A stretch of 64,000 bases of DNA from Antedon mediterranea (GCF_964355755.1 NC_092673.1:22263001-22327000), one strand, 5' to 3'. Counted from the first letter of the stretch, positions 22,801 to 35,094 are shown. Numbers and translations are program-made. Notes: generated by a model from the letters alone, not told the origin.

Positions 22801-25800
22801 GATCAACCACTAAACAGTATTCAATCAGCATGTCTAAAAAATTTAAAAAAACGTAGTATTTGTCTTTGTGAATCAAAAATAAGTGCTTTCCTGCTGTTTT
22901 CCTGTTTTTAGCTTAAAAAGAAGTCAAATCAACTTGAACTTGTTGAGAAAGATTTGGATGACAAGAGTACCGCACTAGGACATCACATTGCTACTGTTGA
23001 AAATCTAAAAGACGAACTTGATCAAACTAAACAGGAATGCAGAAATTACAAGGTGCGTAATATTGACAACAATGAAATCTATACTCAACAATGGTATAAC
23101 TTTATTTCAATAACTTTCATTCAAAGTCATTACTATTTTTTTAGATTTGTCCTTTCACTTGAAAAAGTAATGAATGCAGAAGAACTTTAGGTAAAGATTG
23201 ATAAAATAAGTTTTAAGACAAATTTTTTAATATACATAAAACCATTCTCACAGATAACGTCATTGTTTTATTGTTAGAGTAATGAATATTGCCTTCGTAA
23301 ACAATACTTGTAATAGACTGTAGTTTCTTAAAACATGCCTTCAACATTCATATTGTAAAGATTCATTTGTGGTACAATTCATAATACTTTGTTAATAATA
23401 ATAATTCTTTTTTTGACAGAATTTAATGGATGAAAGAAATACAGAACTAGATGATGTAACACAAAGCATTGATAAAATAAAGGATTTAAATGCTGAGCAA
23501 TGTCATGAACTAGAAAAACAAATTGAAATGGTAAAAATATCTATTATAATTAAACAATTAAAATAATAATAATAATAATAATAAAAACCATTTTCAGTGC
23601 AATTTAACTGTAGAGAGGCTTAATTTGATTAGTTACCCAGATTTTAATGTAACCTGCAACTCCAGTAAAACCCTATTTGGAGGACATCCCTATTAAGGGG
23701 ACACTCTTATTAACAGAATAAGTATTCAAGAAGTGCTTAATTGAAAAATTAAAGCTATCAAACCAGTTGTGGAATTAAGATTTAAGAAAATAAATATGCA
23801 CAAATAAGTGCTTGTTTTATTTTGAAAATCATTGAGTTAAGATGATTATTTTTACATATAAATTTGACTCCTAGTATGTATTACATTTTAGCTTCAGAAT
23901 CTGTGTGATGACAGGCTTCAGCAAGTTGATGCTTCTCAACAAAGTATATGCTTACTGAGAAATGAACTTGATATCAAGAATTCTGAAATTCAAGATCTTA
24001 GCAATAAATTATTCTCAAACAATAAGGTATCACTTTTATATTTAATAAATTATCAATTTGTCATTGGTTACTTAGAGGCTCCTTGAGACTAAGGTTGTGG
24101 CTGATGAGCCTATGAGTGAAATTTAAAAAACACATAATGTAGTTGAGAGGTTTTGTACTTATTTAATTAGGAACTAAGCACAAAACTTACTGATCAGCAA
24201 GAAGCCTGGGAAACATTAAGGAGCAGGGCTGCTCAAGATAGCAACAAAGTGGCACAGCTAGAAGGCGCCCTCATTATATGCAAAGAACAGTTTCAAAAAT
24301 GTGTAGAGCAACTTGATGAGCAGACTAATGAATATGAGAAAGAAATGACAGGAAAAATAAAAGAGGTATTAAATATATACTATTTAAAAATACTTTTAAA
24401 TACTATTTCACGTTGAGTGGCTGATTAAAGCAGAGGCACTGTAACCTACAACCATAGGCATAGGTTCAAAGCGTCCAGGTTCAGATAGATTGTTACCACT
24501 TCTTGGCATGTAAGGCAACCTTTGTTTGTTTAAATTCCAAGTTTTAATTAAAATGTCCAATTAATTTTAATTAAAGAAGTTAAAATGATTTCTCTCACAA
24601 AAAACAAAAAATAAATCAGGAGCTTGTGTGTCTCCCTCTCAGTGACCCCTAGAGCGATGCCAACTAGAGATAAATCTTCTGGTTAGGATCTCCCAATCCC
24701 ATGGTGGAAAGACACATGATAGAAGCCATACAAATAGAAACTCATCGGGTTGGAGCTTTAGCACATACTTGAAACAAACAATGTAGATCATTCATTTGTT
24801 AATATGTAATTATCAGATTGAGACCCTTAAAAAATTGGTGCAAGATTTAAAGAGTGATATGGCTGATAAAGAAGACGAGGTTACAGGACTTCACCAGTCA
24901 TTGAATGAAAGACAACAAATGCTGGCACAGAGCAGCAACCGCATCAGTGATCTAGAAGATAGAGAAAGTCAACTGGAAAAACAGGTAAAGACGTGCATTT
25001 TATTCTCACATTTTGCTCATCCATTATTTGCTTCAAATGTGAAAGTCAACAATTATAATCCTTGAATCATGCTCTTTACAGCATGTTGTTTACAAAGCTG
25101 AAGAATCATTGTTAAATTTAGAATCCATAAATGTTTTATTTGGCATTGGTGAAAGCTCCCTCGGAAGACATTCACAGCCTAACCGATTTGTGCAAATTTG
25201 GCTTGTGCAGGATAGATTTGGTAGAATTACAAAACAAAAGTTTTCTAAAGAAACAATAACATTTATATAATATTAATTTACTTTATATCTGTTCATTTTT
25301 ACTAGATTTCTGATCTAGAAAAAGAGTTAAGTCAATTTGAGAGCAGTGCTGAAAAAGATGCAGATGCGTTAGAGAAGAAGTTACACCGTGCTTGCTGTGA
25401 TCTCGAAGAGAGAACAACTCAAGTTGCAAAACTAACTTATGATGTTAGGTAAGAATGAGCTACATGGTGTATCTACTTTGATGTATTTGATATTGATTAA
25501 GAGATAACAACTCAAGTTGCAAAACTAACACATGATGTTAGGTAAGAATGAGCTACATGGTGTATCTACTTTGATGTATTTGATATTGTTTAAGTATGTA
25601 CAGTCAGTATGAAAATTGGACAATATTGCAAACACAATGCTCCACAATTATAAAGGAAATCCAGTGGTTGTATTTACCAATCACACACAAGTGAGATATT
25701 TCCCCTAAGCTCTGTCTACACTATCAGATTTTATGTGATGTGCTCATATAACTACCATATTTAGGCACATCACACTCTTTTTGTCCAACTAGTTTGATAG

Positions 25801-28800
25801 TGTAGACAGAGCTTTAGATAAATATTTCAAAAAATATAATATTAGCCTAGATGTGAATTGCACCTACCATCTAATAAATGTCAGTTGAAAATGTTTCTGG
25901 CAGCTGGTGCATTAATGGTTCAAATATTAAAAAAACAAATCTTCACCTTATTTCATAATAGTTTATTTGAAACATTACAGACAGTTGAAATGTGAATTAG
26001 AAGACAAAGAGAAACATATAGAACACCTTGTGGAGACTACGCAACAAGTGAAAAAAGATTCAGAGAATCAGACTCAAAAGAAACAAGACTTAGAACAAGA
26101 ATTAAGCCAAGCAAATGAAAGTATACAGATATATCAACAGAAAAGTGAGGATAGTATTATCATAGTTGAGTGTGACGCATGACAAACATTTTTGGATATG
26201 GACTCGCCAACAGCATACCAAAATAATTATATTATAAAGTACCTCAAGATATTTAATATAGTAATATCAACAATTTAAAACATTGTGCTATAAAATAGTA
26301 TTTGTACATTTGTCCATTATATACATTTTTGCAATTGCATACATCAATAGATATGGTGTATCAAAATGACAAGAATTTTTGGAAGGGTTTTAACTACATT
26401 TGGTGGCTAGAATTTTAATTTTGTAACATAAAAGACATATTTAAAAGAACATTTAAATTAAATTGTCCATATTATAATAGAAAAACATTTGTGAATTAAC
26501 ATTTTAATATTACAATATATTGTAGGTATCTGCTGTCTGTTTTCTGACATTTAAAACAAGTTTTGGTTTATTTGATAAAAGTTAAAGATTTGGAACACAA
26601 TCAAGAAACTACAGAGACAGATTTATTACAGTTCAAGAACCGAGCAACTGAGATGGATTCAGAGTTACGACGGGCTCAGGGACAGCTGCATGAAGCCTTT
26701 GAACAACTCGCTAATCTTCAAGACAACTTGCAAAGAAGTAAATCAAATGCAAAAAGTCATGAGGACCAGGCTAACAAGCTAGGCCTTAGTCTCAGGTAAA
26801 GTTTCATTAAACAATCTAGGCCCTATCAAGCAAGTAAAGTTTAGTTACATCTAACATGTAAAGTAACACCTATGTAAAGTTTCATCTATGTAAAGTTACA
26901 TCTATGTAAAGTTTCATCTATGTAAAGTTTCATCTATGTAAAGTTTTATCTATGTAAAGTTTCATCTATGTCAAATTTTATCCATGTAAAGTTACAGTTA
27001 TGTAAAGTTACATCTATGTAAAGTTACACCTATGTAAAGTTAGATCTATGTAAAGTTACATCTATGTAAAGTTTCATCTATGTAAAGTTTTATCTATGTA
27101 AAGTTTCATCTATGTATAATTTCATCTATGTAAAGTTTCATCTATGTAAAGTTACATCTATGTCAAATTTCATCCATGTAAAGTTACAGTTATGTAAAGT
27201 TACATCTATGTAAAGTTACATTTATGTAAAGTTACACCTATGTAAAGTTAGATCTATGTAAAGTTACATCTATGTAAAGTTAAATCTATGTAAAATTATA
27301 TCTATGTAAAGTTACATTTATGTAAAGTTACATTTATGTAAAGTTACATCTATGTAAAATTGTCCTGATGATGGTGAGTTTTACTGAGTATTCTTATATA
27401 TGCAAAAACAAATTATAAACGCAGTACAGTATATTTTTCAGCTGTGTTTTCATTTTAGACAAAGTCATGATGAATTAAAAGTAAAAGAGAAGGACATTGA
27501 ACAGCTAGATGAAGCTCTGAAGTCAAGACAAAGAGATCTACAACAACGGGCAGCTCAGGTTATTGTTATTATTTGTTTAAAAATTAAAGGATTTCCGCTT
27601 CCTAATTTGTAGACTTTATCAATTTATTTAAATAAACTCTGTCTACTACTGGCTATTAATGCCTAAAAAGAATAAATAAATAATAAATAAATATATCAAA
27701 CTAGTTTGAAAAAAAAGTGTGATGTGCACATGGTATTGATATACCCAAATATGCTACTGATATGACATGTCCATATACAGGCATAGGCATATATGTCACA
27801 TAAAGTTTGATAGTGTAAACATACCTTAAGATGTATCACTATAATTTGCAATAAACATGTTGTCACATGTACAGTAACATGTTCATGATTTAATACATGC
27901 TGGCATATCATACAATTTTATCTCCATTTTTCAAGTTCATAATGTGGTTGATGTTTTTTAAAGTGTATTAAGTTTGTATTTAATAGCTTTCACAATTGAA
28001 CAGTGTCATCAAAATGCATCAGGGGGAAATGGAGCAACGCATCTTAGTGCTACAGTCAGAACTGAGTCGTGCACAAGCTGATGTACAACACAGAAACAAA
28101 CAGGTACTAAAAAGAATGTGAGCTTTTGATGGATCTTCCAGCAAATGTATAATGGCACTTCCAAACCCACTGTATTAGAAACAAACCAGTGTATGATTCA
28201 CCTTAGCTTGTAATGGTGACCAACATTCTGTATTCACTTTGACACCTTAGTTTTTGATTGTCACCAACATTCTGTATTCACTTTGTCACCTTAGTTTATG
28301 ATTGTCACCAGCATTCTGTATTCACTTTGTCACCTTAGTTTATGATTGTCACCAACATTCTGTATTCACTTTGTCACCTTAGTTTATGATTGTCACCAGC
28401 ATTCTGTATTCACTTTGTCACCTTAGTTTATGATTGTCACCAACATTCTGTATTCACTTTGTCACCTTTAGCTTGTGATGGTGACCAACATTCTAAATAC
28501 TCACTTTGTCACCTTAGCTTATGATTGTCACCAACTTTCTGTATTCACTTTGTCACCTTAGGTTATGATTGTCACCAACATTCTGTATTCACTTTGTCAC
28601 CTTAGTTTTTGATTGTCACCAACATTCTGTATTCACTTTGTCACCTTAGTTTTTGATTGTCACCAACATTCTGTATTCACTTTGTCACCTTAGTTTATGA
28701 TTGTCACCAACATTCTGTATTCACTTTGTCACCTTAGTTTATGATTGTCACCAACATTCTGTATTCACTTTGTCACCTTAGTTTTTGATAGTCACCAACA

Positions 28801-31800
28801 TTCTGTATTCACTTTGACACCTTAGTTTATGATTGTCACCAACATTCTGTATTCACTTTGACACCTTAGTTTATGATTGTCACCAACATTCTGTATTCAC
28901 TTTGTCACCTTAGTTTATGATTGTCACCAACATTCTGTATTCACTTTGTCACCTTAGTTTATGATTGTCACCAACATTCTGTATTCACTTTGTCACCTTA
29001 GTTTATGATTGTCACCAACATTCTGTATTCACTTTGTCACCTTAGTTTATGATTGTCACCAACATTCTGTATTCACTTTGTCACCTTAGGTTATAATTGT
29101 CACCAACATTCTGTATTCACTTTGTCACCTTAGTTTATGATTGTCACCAACATTCTGTATTCACTTTGTCACCTTAGTTTATGATTGTCACCAACATTCT
29201 GTATTCACTTTGTCACCTTAGTTTTTGATTGTCACCAACATTCTGTATTCACTTTGTCACCTTAGGTTATAATTGTCACCAACATTCTGTATTCACTTTG
29301 TCACCTTAGTTTTTGATTGTCACCAACATTCTGTATTCACTTTGACACCTTAGTTTATGATTGTCACCAACATTCTGTATTCACTTTGTCACCTTAGTTT
29401 TTGATTGTCACCAACATTCTGTATTCACTTTGTCACCTTAGTTTATGATTGTCACCAACATTCTGTATTCACTTTGTCACCTTAGGTTATGATTGTCACC
29501 AACATTCTGTATTCACTTTGTCACCTTAGTTTATGATTGTCACCAACATTCTGTATTCACTTTGTCACCTTAGTTTATGATTGTCACCAACATTCTGTAT
29601 TCACTTTGTCACCTTAGGTTGTGATTGTCACCAACATTCTGTATTCACTTTGTCACCTTAGTTGATGATTGTCACCAACATTCTGTATTCACTTTGTCAC
29701 CTTAGATTATGATTGTCACCAACATTCTGTATTCACTTTGACACCTTAGTTGATGATTGTCACCAACATTCTGTATTCACTTTGTCACCTTAGGTTATGA
29801 TTGTCACCAACATTCTGTATTCACTTTGTCACCTTAGTTTATGATTGTCACCAACATTCTGTATTCACTTTGTCACCTTAGGTTATGATTGTCACCAACA
29901 TTCTGTATTCACTTTGTCACCTTAGTTTATGATTGTCACCAACATTCTGTATTCACTTTGTCACCTTAGTTTATGATTGTCACCAACATTCTGTATTCAC
30001 TTTGTCACCTTAGGTTGTGATTGTCACCAACATTCTGTATTCACTTTGTCACCTTAATTGATGATTGTCACCAACATTCTGTATTCACTTTGTCACCTTA
30101 GATTATGATTGTCACCAACATTCTGTATTCACTTTGACACCTTAGTTGATGATTGTCACCAACATTCTGTATTCACTTTGTCACCTTAGGTTATGATTGT
30201 CACCAACATTCTGTATTCACTTTGTCACCTTAGGTTATGATGGTAACCAACTTTCTATAGTCACTTTGTCACTTCATGTATGGCACTTGGTTTATAATGG
30301 TGACCAACATTTATATACAATCACTTTGTCACCTGATTTGCTAGTGATCATCTAAAATACTAACCTGGTTTATTGTGGTAACCAGTGAGTTTGAGTCAGT
30401 GGAACAGTTTGAATAATATTGTTAAGCCTGTTTTCCTGTCGACGTTGAAATACGTTGAGTTGCGTTGAGTTTAAAATCGTTAAAGTTGAAAATAAAATAG
30501 CGATGACGATGATCGAGTCGGACCGCTAATATTTACACATTTTTACGCGATCGTTCATAGTTTCTTGGTTCTCTCGAGCGTTGCTGGGACACGCGGACGT
30601 GAAGTGTTGCAAAACTAAGGCCGGCCACGCGCAGCCGGGACCGTGTGAAAATTGAAAAAGTTACGGGTTTTGATGCTTAAACCCAGCCTAGTACATACTT
30701 ATTATTATTATTATTATTATTATTACTTGTATAGCGCACATTTATACAACATTTAATTATAATCACCGGCGCTTCACATCAATTAGTATCGTAACATTCT
30801 TTGAAATATAGTGCTTTTAAATGTTTTTTAAACTGATTATAGTCGTCTAAGTGCTTAATGTGACTTGGTAATCTGTTCCAAATTTTGGGTCCTGCTACGG
30901 CGAACGAACGGTCAGCAAATGTCTTTCGTTTAGTTCGTGGGATTGTCAGGTTATAATTGCTGGTGCTTGAACGAGTACTGCGAGAAACATTCCGCACAGT
31001 AAGAATATCTCTCAGGTAACTTGGAGCGGAACCTTTAAGCGAACGCCATACAAGACACGCTATTTTGAATTGACATCTATGAGATATCGGAAGCCAGTGC
31101 AAGGATCGCATGGCGTTAGTTGCACTGTCATACCGACCTTTCCTGACAATTATTTTCGCAGCTTGGTGCAGTAACCTCTTCATTGGAGCAAGGGTATTAG
31201 CAGGTAGACCATAATACAATGCATTGGCGTAATCAATATGTGACAGCACGAGCGATTGAACTAGTTGTTGGCAAAGGTCCTTGGAGAGAAATTTACTTTC
31301 GTTGATATCTTAATCTAGGCTTACACTAAAGACAAACATTAAATTTAATTGGTTTAATATTATAATTTAATTTAACTTACACTTGTTTTTTTTAAATATC
31401 AGACCTTAAAAGTGTACAAAAAAGGTGAAAAACATCGTCGCGTTGTAAACATTCAAGAATTGTCAGCGCGTACCTATTTTTTCACAAACTGCAATGACGT
31501 AATTTGTGGACCATTTGATTGGTCAGTTTTAACGATCGTAACGATTGTAATCTTAAATCGTTAAAGTTGAAATCGGTTCAACTTTAACGATTTAAGATTT
31601 TAACGATTTTCAACGTTAATTTTTACCCCCTTTTCCTGTTAAATCGTTGAATATGTCAACTCAACGCAACTCAACGCAACTCAACGTAACTTAACGTCGA
31701 CAGGAAAACAGGCTTTATAACAGTACTTGTTTTCATTTAGATTGAAAACTTAGATGACACAGTAAATGATCAAAAAGCTCAACTGAAAGATAAGGCATTA

Positions 31801-34800
31801 CAGATACTGCAACTTGAACAGGATATTAAACAGCAACAAAAAGAAATGTCAAAAAAGAGTAGCAGGGTAACAGATTTAGAAAAGGTACGTAGGAGAAATA
31901 AACTGAGTAGCTCGACAAACTCTCTTAAATTTATATTGGTTTATTTTTATGAACTTATCTTACCTCGGTTAACTAATTGGTTGTTTTTATTATAGTAGAA
32001 CTACTTTTCAACAACCACACACAAGTCAGAAAATCAATTTTTCTTGTATTTTTTTTAGCAAGCCCGAGATTTACAAGCTATGCTGAATGATCAGAAACAA
32101 GATGTTTGTGGACAAACCCAGGAGCTGCGGTTAACACGAGAGCAAATGCAGCGACAAGAGATCAACTTGGCCGAAGTTAAACGACAAATGGCAGATGTAG
32201 AACGTGAAAAGGTTGAATTTAATTTGCATGTGTTCTGTCCCCTGAAAGTAACCATAAAATACACTTTAAAAAACTTGTAGGGTCACCATCCATCTCTCTT
32301 TGTATATAGTATTATTATGTTACTGAGATACATAATATTTATTATTGTATTATATACTATATTTATTATTACTATTAATATGATTAACTATTCTTAGCTT
32401 AAAAGACCAAATGTAAAGCTCTGTCTACACTATCGAACTAAGTCTGATGTCCCCAAATATGGTAGTGTTATGAGCAAATATGGTAGTGGTATATATAATA
32501 ATGATAATTATTTTTCATTTTATAGATATAAATATGCTAAGTTCAAACACAAGGTCAAATTTGATAGACACATTTTAACCATTTTGTATGTACTAATTAA
32601 CTAATAATGAGTCAAATGCTTTTAACAGAATCGTATTGAGAGGGAATTGGAAGAGATGGTTAATTTGTGTGAAAGTAAAGATTCCAACAACATAAGATTA
32701 GCGGAAGAGGCTGGAGCAGCAAAAGCTAGGGAAACATCTGTGCATTCCAAGTTATTAGCTGAGCTAGAGGGCACAAAGAAACAACTGCTAGAAGAACGAA
32801 CAGAGATGGAGAGACAGGTCAGTTGCCTTGATAATCAGTTTAGACCAAAGCACACAAGGGAAAATATTATGTTTTAATTTCATTTACTTTTATTAACAAA
32901 AAAACAAGTAAAATGAAAAATCATTCACTTATAAAATGGAAAAAATAATGATGAAATTGCGACAAAAGGCTGGCCATGCAAACAACTCAAGTTGGATAGA
33001 AAGATGTTTTTATATATTAAGGAAAATTTATTAACAATTTGTGGTTTAACTCTATAGCTAACACAACTGCAAGAAAGCTACTCAGAGCTATTAGCCTCCA
33101 AGAATCAACAAGAAGCAACACATAAAGTGCAGGTACAACAGATGCAAGAACTGGAGACTAAGTGGCTGGAGGAAATAAGGCTAGCAGAAGACCACATAAC
33201 AAGTTTAGACAATGAATTAAAGGCAAGAAAAGAAGTTATCAATGCTGCCAACGAAGCGATTGTCATTAAGGTAACGATTATTACTTAGTGGACAACGTAT
33301 TGTCCACCAAAAATATAAAAAATGAAGATTAATAAAATCAGATTTAAAATTGGTCATTTTATAGTTTTAACAAAGTTAATCACTTCTGTAGAAAAACAAA
33401 AACCCCAAAAATAATGTTTTCACAGCCAATAAATGGTTACATATACATACCACCACAGACTATGAAACATGAAGAATTACCAAAACATCTGTGTACATGA
33501 ATCAGCAATGTTTATACCCTTTTCACATCTGCAAAATGAACAACTTGTAACAAAATTGTATTGGTTTGCATAGTGTGAATACAATTTTGTGGAAAATCAC
33601 ACCGATCATAGGCTTGTTTTTTTTCCGAGTTGTAACTCCACGCGTATGTCTTGCCCTGGTATTAAACTGACCAATCATAGTAATCAAATAGCGCACAACT
33701 ATGCTTTCTCCCGAGATTTCACAAGGTATGCGTTTGTGAAAATGTGTAATAAGTCAGGAGATCAAACCTGGTTACAACTTGTAACAATTTATGCAGATGT
33801 GAAAGGGTATTATTCTCTGTTATTAAATAAAATTGTGTTGCCTTTATTGCTTTGATATAAATAACATTGTTTTAATATCTTTTTATCAAAATCCAGGAGG
33901 CAGAGGTTGCCAGGTTAAGTGCAAAAGTTTCAGGTTATGAACGAGCAGCATTTGCTCGGTCTCCTAGCCATAACATGACAGCGTCTTCTCGCCTGTCCAT
34001 TGATTTTGGACAAGACATGGCTCATTCACCCCGTAAACGCAGTTCATCAGACTTTTTTCTCTCCAACCTCGGCAGTGATATGCGGTTCAGTGGTGCAAGT
34101 TCACTTGCGTTTCCTTTTAGAGAAAGTAGTATGTTCAATTCAACAGCAACACATACCCCACACAAGAAAGACAGAGATTTCTATAAATCACAATCACTGG
34201 ATTTGAGTAGCCCTACATATCATTCAATTGCTGGAGATCTTGCTCTATCTGGTAGAAAACAAACAGGTATTATAAAGAAAGAATATCCTGATCAAAATCA
34301 ATACGTTGACACTGAGTATATTTTTAAAAGAGCTAAAGATAACCAGGTTATTGGAGAGAGGGATCTGTCTCCCTATATGCCAGAAGAATCCCTTTTAGGT
34401 GCTCACGATGAGATGCCAGGCGACCACTTGCATTTAAGTGAAGATTTGCAAACACAGAGGAAGCGAGTAATTGACGACGGTAATTCTTCACCAATTGTGA
34501 CCCCACTAAAAGAAAGGCTTGCAAGACAGAGAGCATTACTTGCAGCATCACAGAAATCTAAATCTGCATTAGAACCTCACGATTTGTAAGTCAACATTTA
34601 ATGTATTTAAAGAATCTTATTTGGGTCGGCGTGTGTGTGACCCGCGATTGACTCCCCGATGGCCAATTGAAGCTCACCAGCAGTTTGCTAGTTTTCCATA
34701 CTTGCTTCCCACTTTAACACATGCCCTCAAGTTTAAAAAAATATTGGATAAAGATTTATTTTAATTCACAGCATGATGAATCTTCAGGAGCGTCTTAGAA

Positions 34801-34877
34801 ATAATGAAAGCAGAAGAAGACAGGTTGACAGACAGCTATTTGGAACAGAAGATGAATTTAAACAAGATACATTATGA
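16878..34877 (+). CDS. CCDC18: Coiled-coil domain-containing protein 18 orthologue
   Basis: 26 coding exons with GT-AG borders keep one frame (4,707 nt, 1,568 aa; human 1,454): 16878-17002, 17557-17737, 18543-18719, 19120-19358, 19720-19816, 20359-20480, 20723-20984, 21373-21533, 21793-21932, 22231-22451, 22912-23052, 23420-23530, 23892-24026, 24171-24365, 24817-24984, 25306-25448, 25981-26144, 26582-26795, 27459-27558, 27987-28103, 31741-31884, 32059-32211, 32629-32817, 33058-33270, 33897-34585, 34772-34877. Almost the whole protein is heptad-type coiled coil. CCDC18-like blocks include QNHSLLSQLE, DLKMKLSMKEAEV, EALKSRQRDLQQRAAQ, TQELRLTREQMQ and NAANEAIVIKEAEVARL. A Ser-rich non-coiled region (exon 33897) precedes a short basic C-terminus (RRRQVDRQLFGTEDE). 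The family is linked to centriolar satellites/centrosome (known); precise role here is inferred. The start is the first ATG of the first exon found; an upstream exon could add residues. The 26144 and 26582 junctions are the least certain. Confidence 0.93.
18202..18395. mobile_element. Small terminal-inverted-repeat element (MITE) in CCDC18 intron
   Basis: Ends read AAAGGGTCTTTCACACCTG and, inverted, CAGGTGTGAAAGACCTTT, with the inner arm CCGGCACGGTT also inverted. The GC-rich, non-coding middle contrasts with the AT-rich intron. About 190 bp. Confidence 0.8.
18928..19090. mobile_element. MITE of the AAGCTCTGTCTACAC family, copy 1
   Basis: Starts AAGCTCTGTCTACACTATCA and ends with the inverted, slightly decayed GTGTAGACAAGGCTT. 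The inner words ATATGGTAGTG and CATATATGGGCACATCA are shared with six other places in the window. Non-coding. Confidence 0.8.
19903..19975. mobile_element. Fragment of the AAGCTCTGTCTACAC MITE family, copy 2
   Basis: Only the left end is recognisable (AAGCTCTATCTACACTATCA, then ACTTTATGTGACC). The rest is lost or too diverged. Confidence 0.6.
22652..22812. mobile_element. Short inverted-repeat element in CCDC18 intron
   Basis: Left end AGGCGGATCCAGGAGGCGGG; right end CCACCCATTTCAAAATCCTGGATCAACC. The GGATCCAGG/TCCTGGATC pair is inverted around a C-rich middle. Probable MITE remnant. Confidence 0.5.
24414..24730 (+). mobile_element. Possible tRNA-derived SINE fragment
   Basis: GAGTGGCTGATTAAAGCAG resembles a Ser/Leu-type pol III A box, and GGTTCAAAGC about 45 bp later resembles a B box. 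There is no clean tail or target duplication, so this is weak. Confidence 0.3.
25411..25590 (+). repeat. Tandem duplication of an exon end with its splice donor
   Basis: About 85 bp (AACTCAAGTTGCAAAACTAAC ... TTAGGTAAGAATGAGC ...) appears at about 25414-25496 and again at about 25508-25590. The first copy carries the last codons and donor of CCDC18 exon 25306-25448. The second is intronic with one notable change (ACTTAT to ACACAT) and keeps an intact GTAAGA donor. Confidence 0.9.
25704..25816. mobile_element. MITE of the AAGCTCTGTCTACAC family, copy 3
   Basis: Left AAGCTCTGTCTACACTATCA, right TTTGATAGTGTAGACAGAGC, with TA at both borders. A compact copy with good terminal inverted repeats. 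Confidence 0.85.
26816..27362 (+). repeat. 16-bp minisatellite built on a splice-donor-like word
   Basis: About 33 copies of a unit near TCTATGTAAAGTTACA, with T/A variants, in the intron after CCDC18 exon 26582-26795. The exon donor itself reads CAG|GTAAAGTTTCATTAA, so the array looks like an expansion of the first intronic bases. Confidence 0.93.
27690..27830. mobile_element. MITE of the AAGCTCTGTCTACAC family, copy 4 (left end eroded)
   Basis: Shows ATCAAACTAGTTTGA, GTGTGATGTGCACATGG, a variant of the CCCAAATATG word, and right end AAAGTTTGATAGTGTAAACA. The outer 12 bp of the left end are missing. Confidence 0.7.
28200..30250 (+). repeat. 44-bp minisatellite in CCDC18 intron
   Basis: About 46 copies of a 44-bp unit made of CAACATTCTGTATTCACTTT, GTCACCTTAGTTTATGATTG and TCAC. 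Most differ only at GTC/GAC and TTTATG/GTTATG/TTGATG/TTTTTG positions. Higher-order blocks of variants repeat (around 29600-29760 and 30010-30170). The ends decay from about 28140 and after 30240. Each unit contains a pyrimidine-rich TCACCTTAG that resembles a 3' splice site. Confidence 0.95.
30425..31714. mobile_element. DNA transposon-like element with TTA duplications in CCDC18 intron
   Basis: Termini AGCCTGTTTTCCTGTCGACG and its inverse at the right, flanked by TTA on both sides (30422-30424 and 31715-31717). Subterminal repeats of GTTGAGTTGC and AACGATTTTAACGATT types occur near both ends. A 3-bp TTA duplication is typical of PIF/Harbinger elements. No transposase is visible; the middle is taken by a LINE fragment. 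Confidence 0.75.
30700..31310 (-). mobile_element. 5'-truncated L2/CR1-like LINE, C-terminal reverse-transcriptase ORF
   Basis: Minus-strand frame 31249-30779 (156 aa) has the ORF2 C-terminus hallmark SHIDYANALYYGLP, then LHWLPISHRCQFKIACLVWR, NYNLTIPRTKRKTFADRSFA and WNRLPSHIK. It is followed by a short 3' region (GCGCTTCACATC type) and an AAT/ATT microsatellite tail at 30700-30725. The 5' end is truncated inside ORF2. Confidence 0.85.
32414..32573. mobile_element. MITE of the AAGCTCTGTCTACAC family, copy 5
   Basis: Left AAGCTCTGTCTACACTATCG, then ATATGGTAGTG twice. The right end is decayed (AATTTGATAGACAC). Confidence 0.65.
33514..33810. mobile_element. MITE with ATACCCTTTCACATCTGCA ends
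   Basis: Left ATACCCTTTTCACATCTGCA and right TGCAGATGTGAAAGGGTAT are inverted repeats, with AACTTGTAAC inside both arms. About 300 bp, in the intron before the Ser-rich CCDC18 exon. Confidence 0.8.
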
Positions 34878-35094
34878 TGGGATAAGTAGCCATCCTATGC
34901 ATGCCAATATTTCAACAAAGGTTGTTATTAATAATTCTAAACGTCTCAACTATGTAGAATGTATTTATAGTTTATAGTCAGACTGCTCGATAAATACGAA
35001 CAATTTCTCTTTTTTCGTCCAATTACTTTATTTAGTTTATTTAAAAAAAAAAAAAAATCTAAATTTTACTATTTGAAATATTAAACAAGTATTA

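Noticed and set aside
28200-30250. A regular direct-repeat array that could be taken for a CRISPR
   Set aside because: There are no unique spacers; the whole 44-bp unit repeats in tandem inside a eukaryotic intron.
33589-33855. 88-aa open frame before the last large CCDC18 exon
   Set aside because: It falls within the inverted-repeat MITE at 33514-33810 and has no splice fit to the CCDC18 frame.
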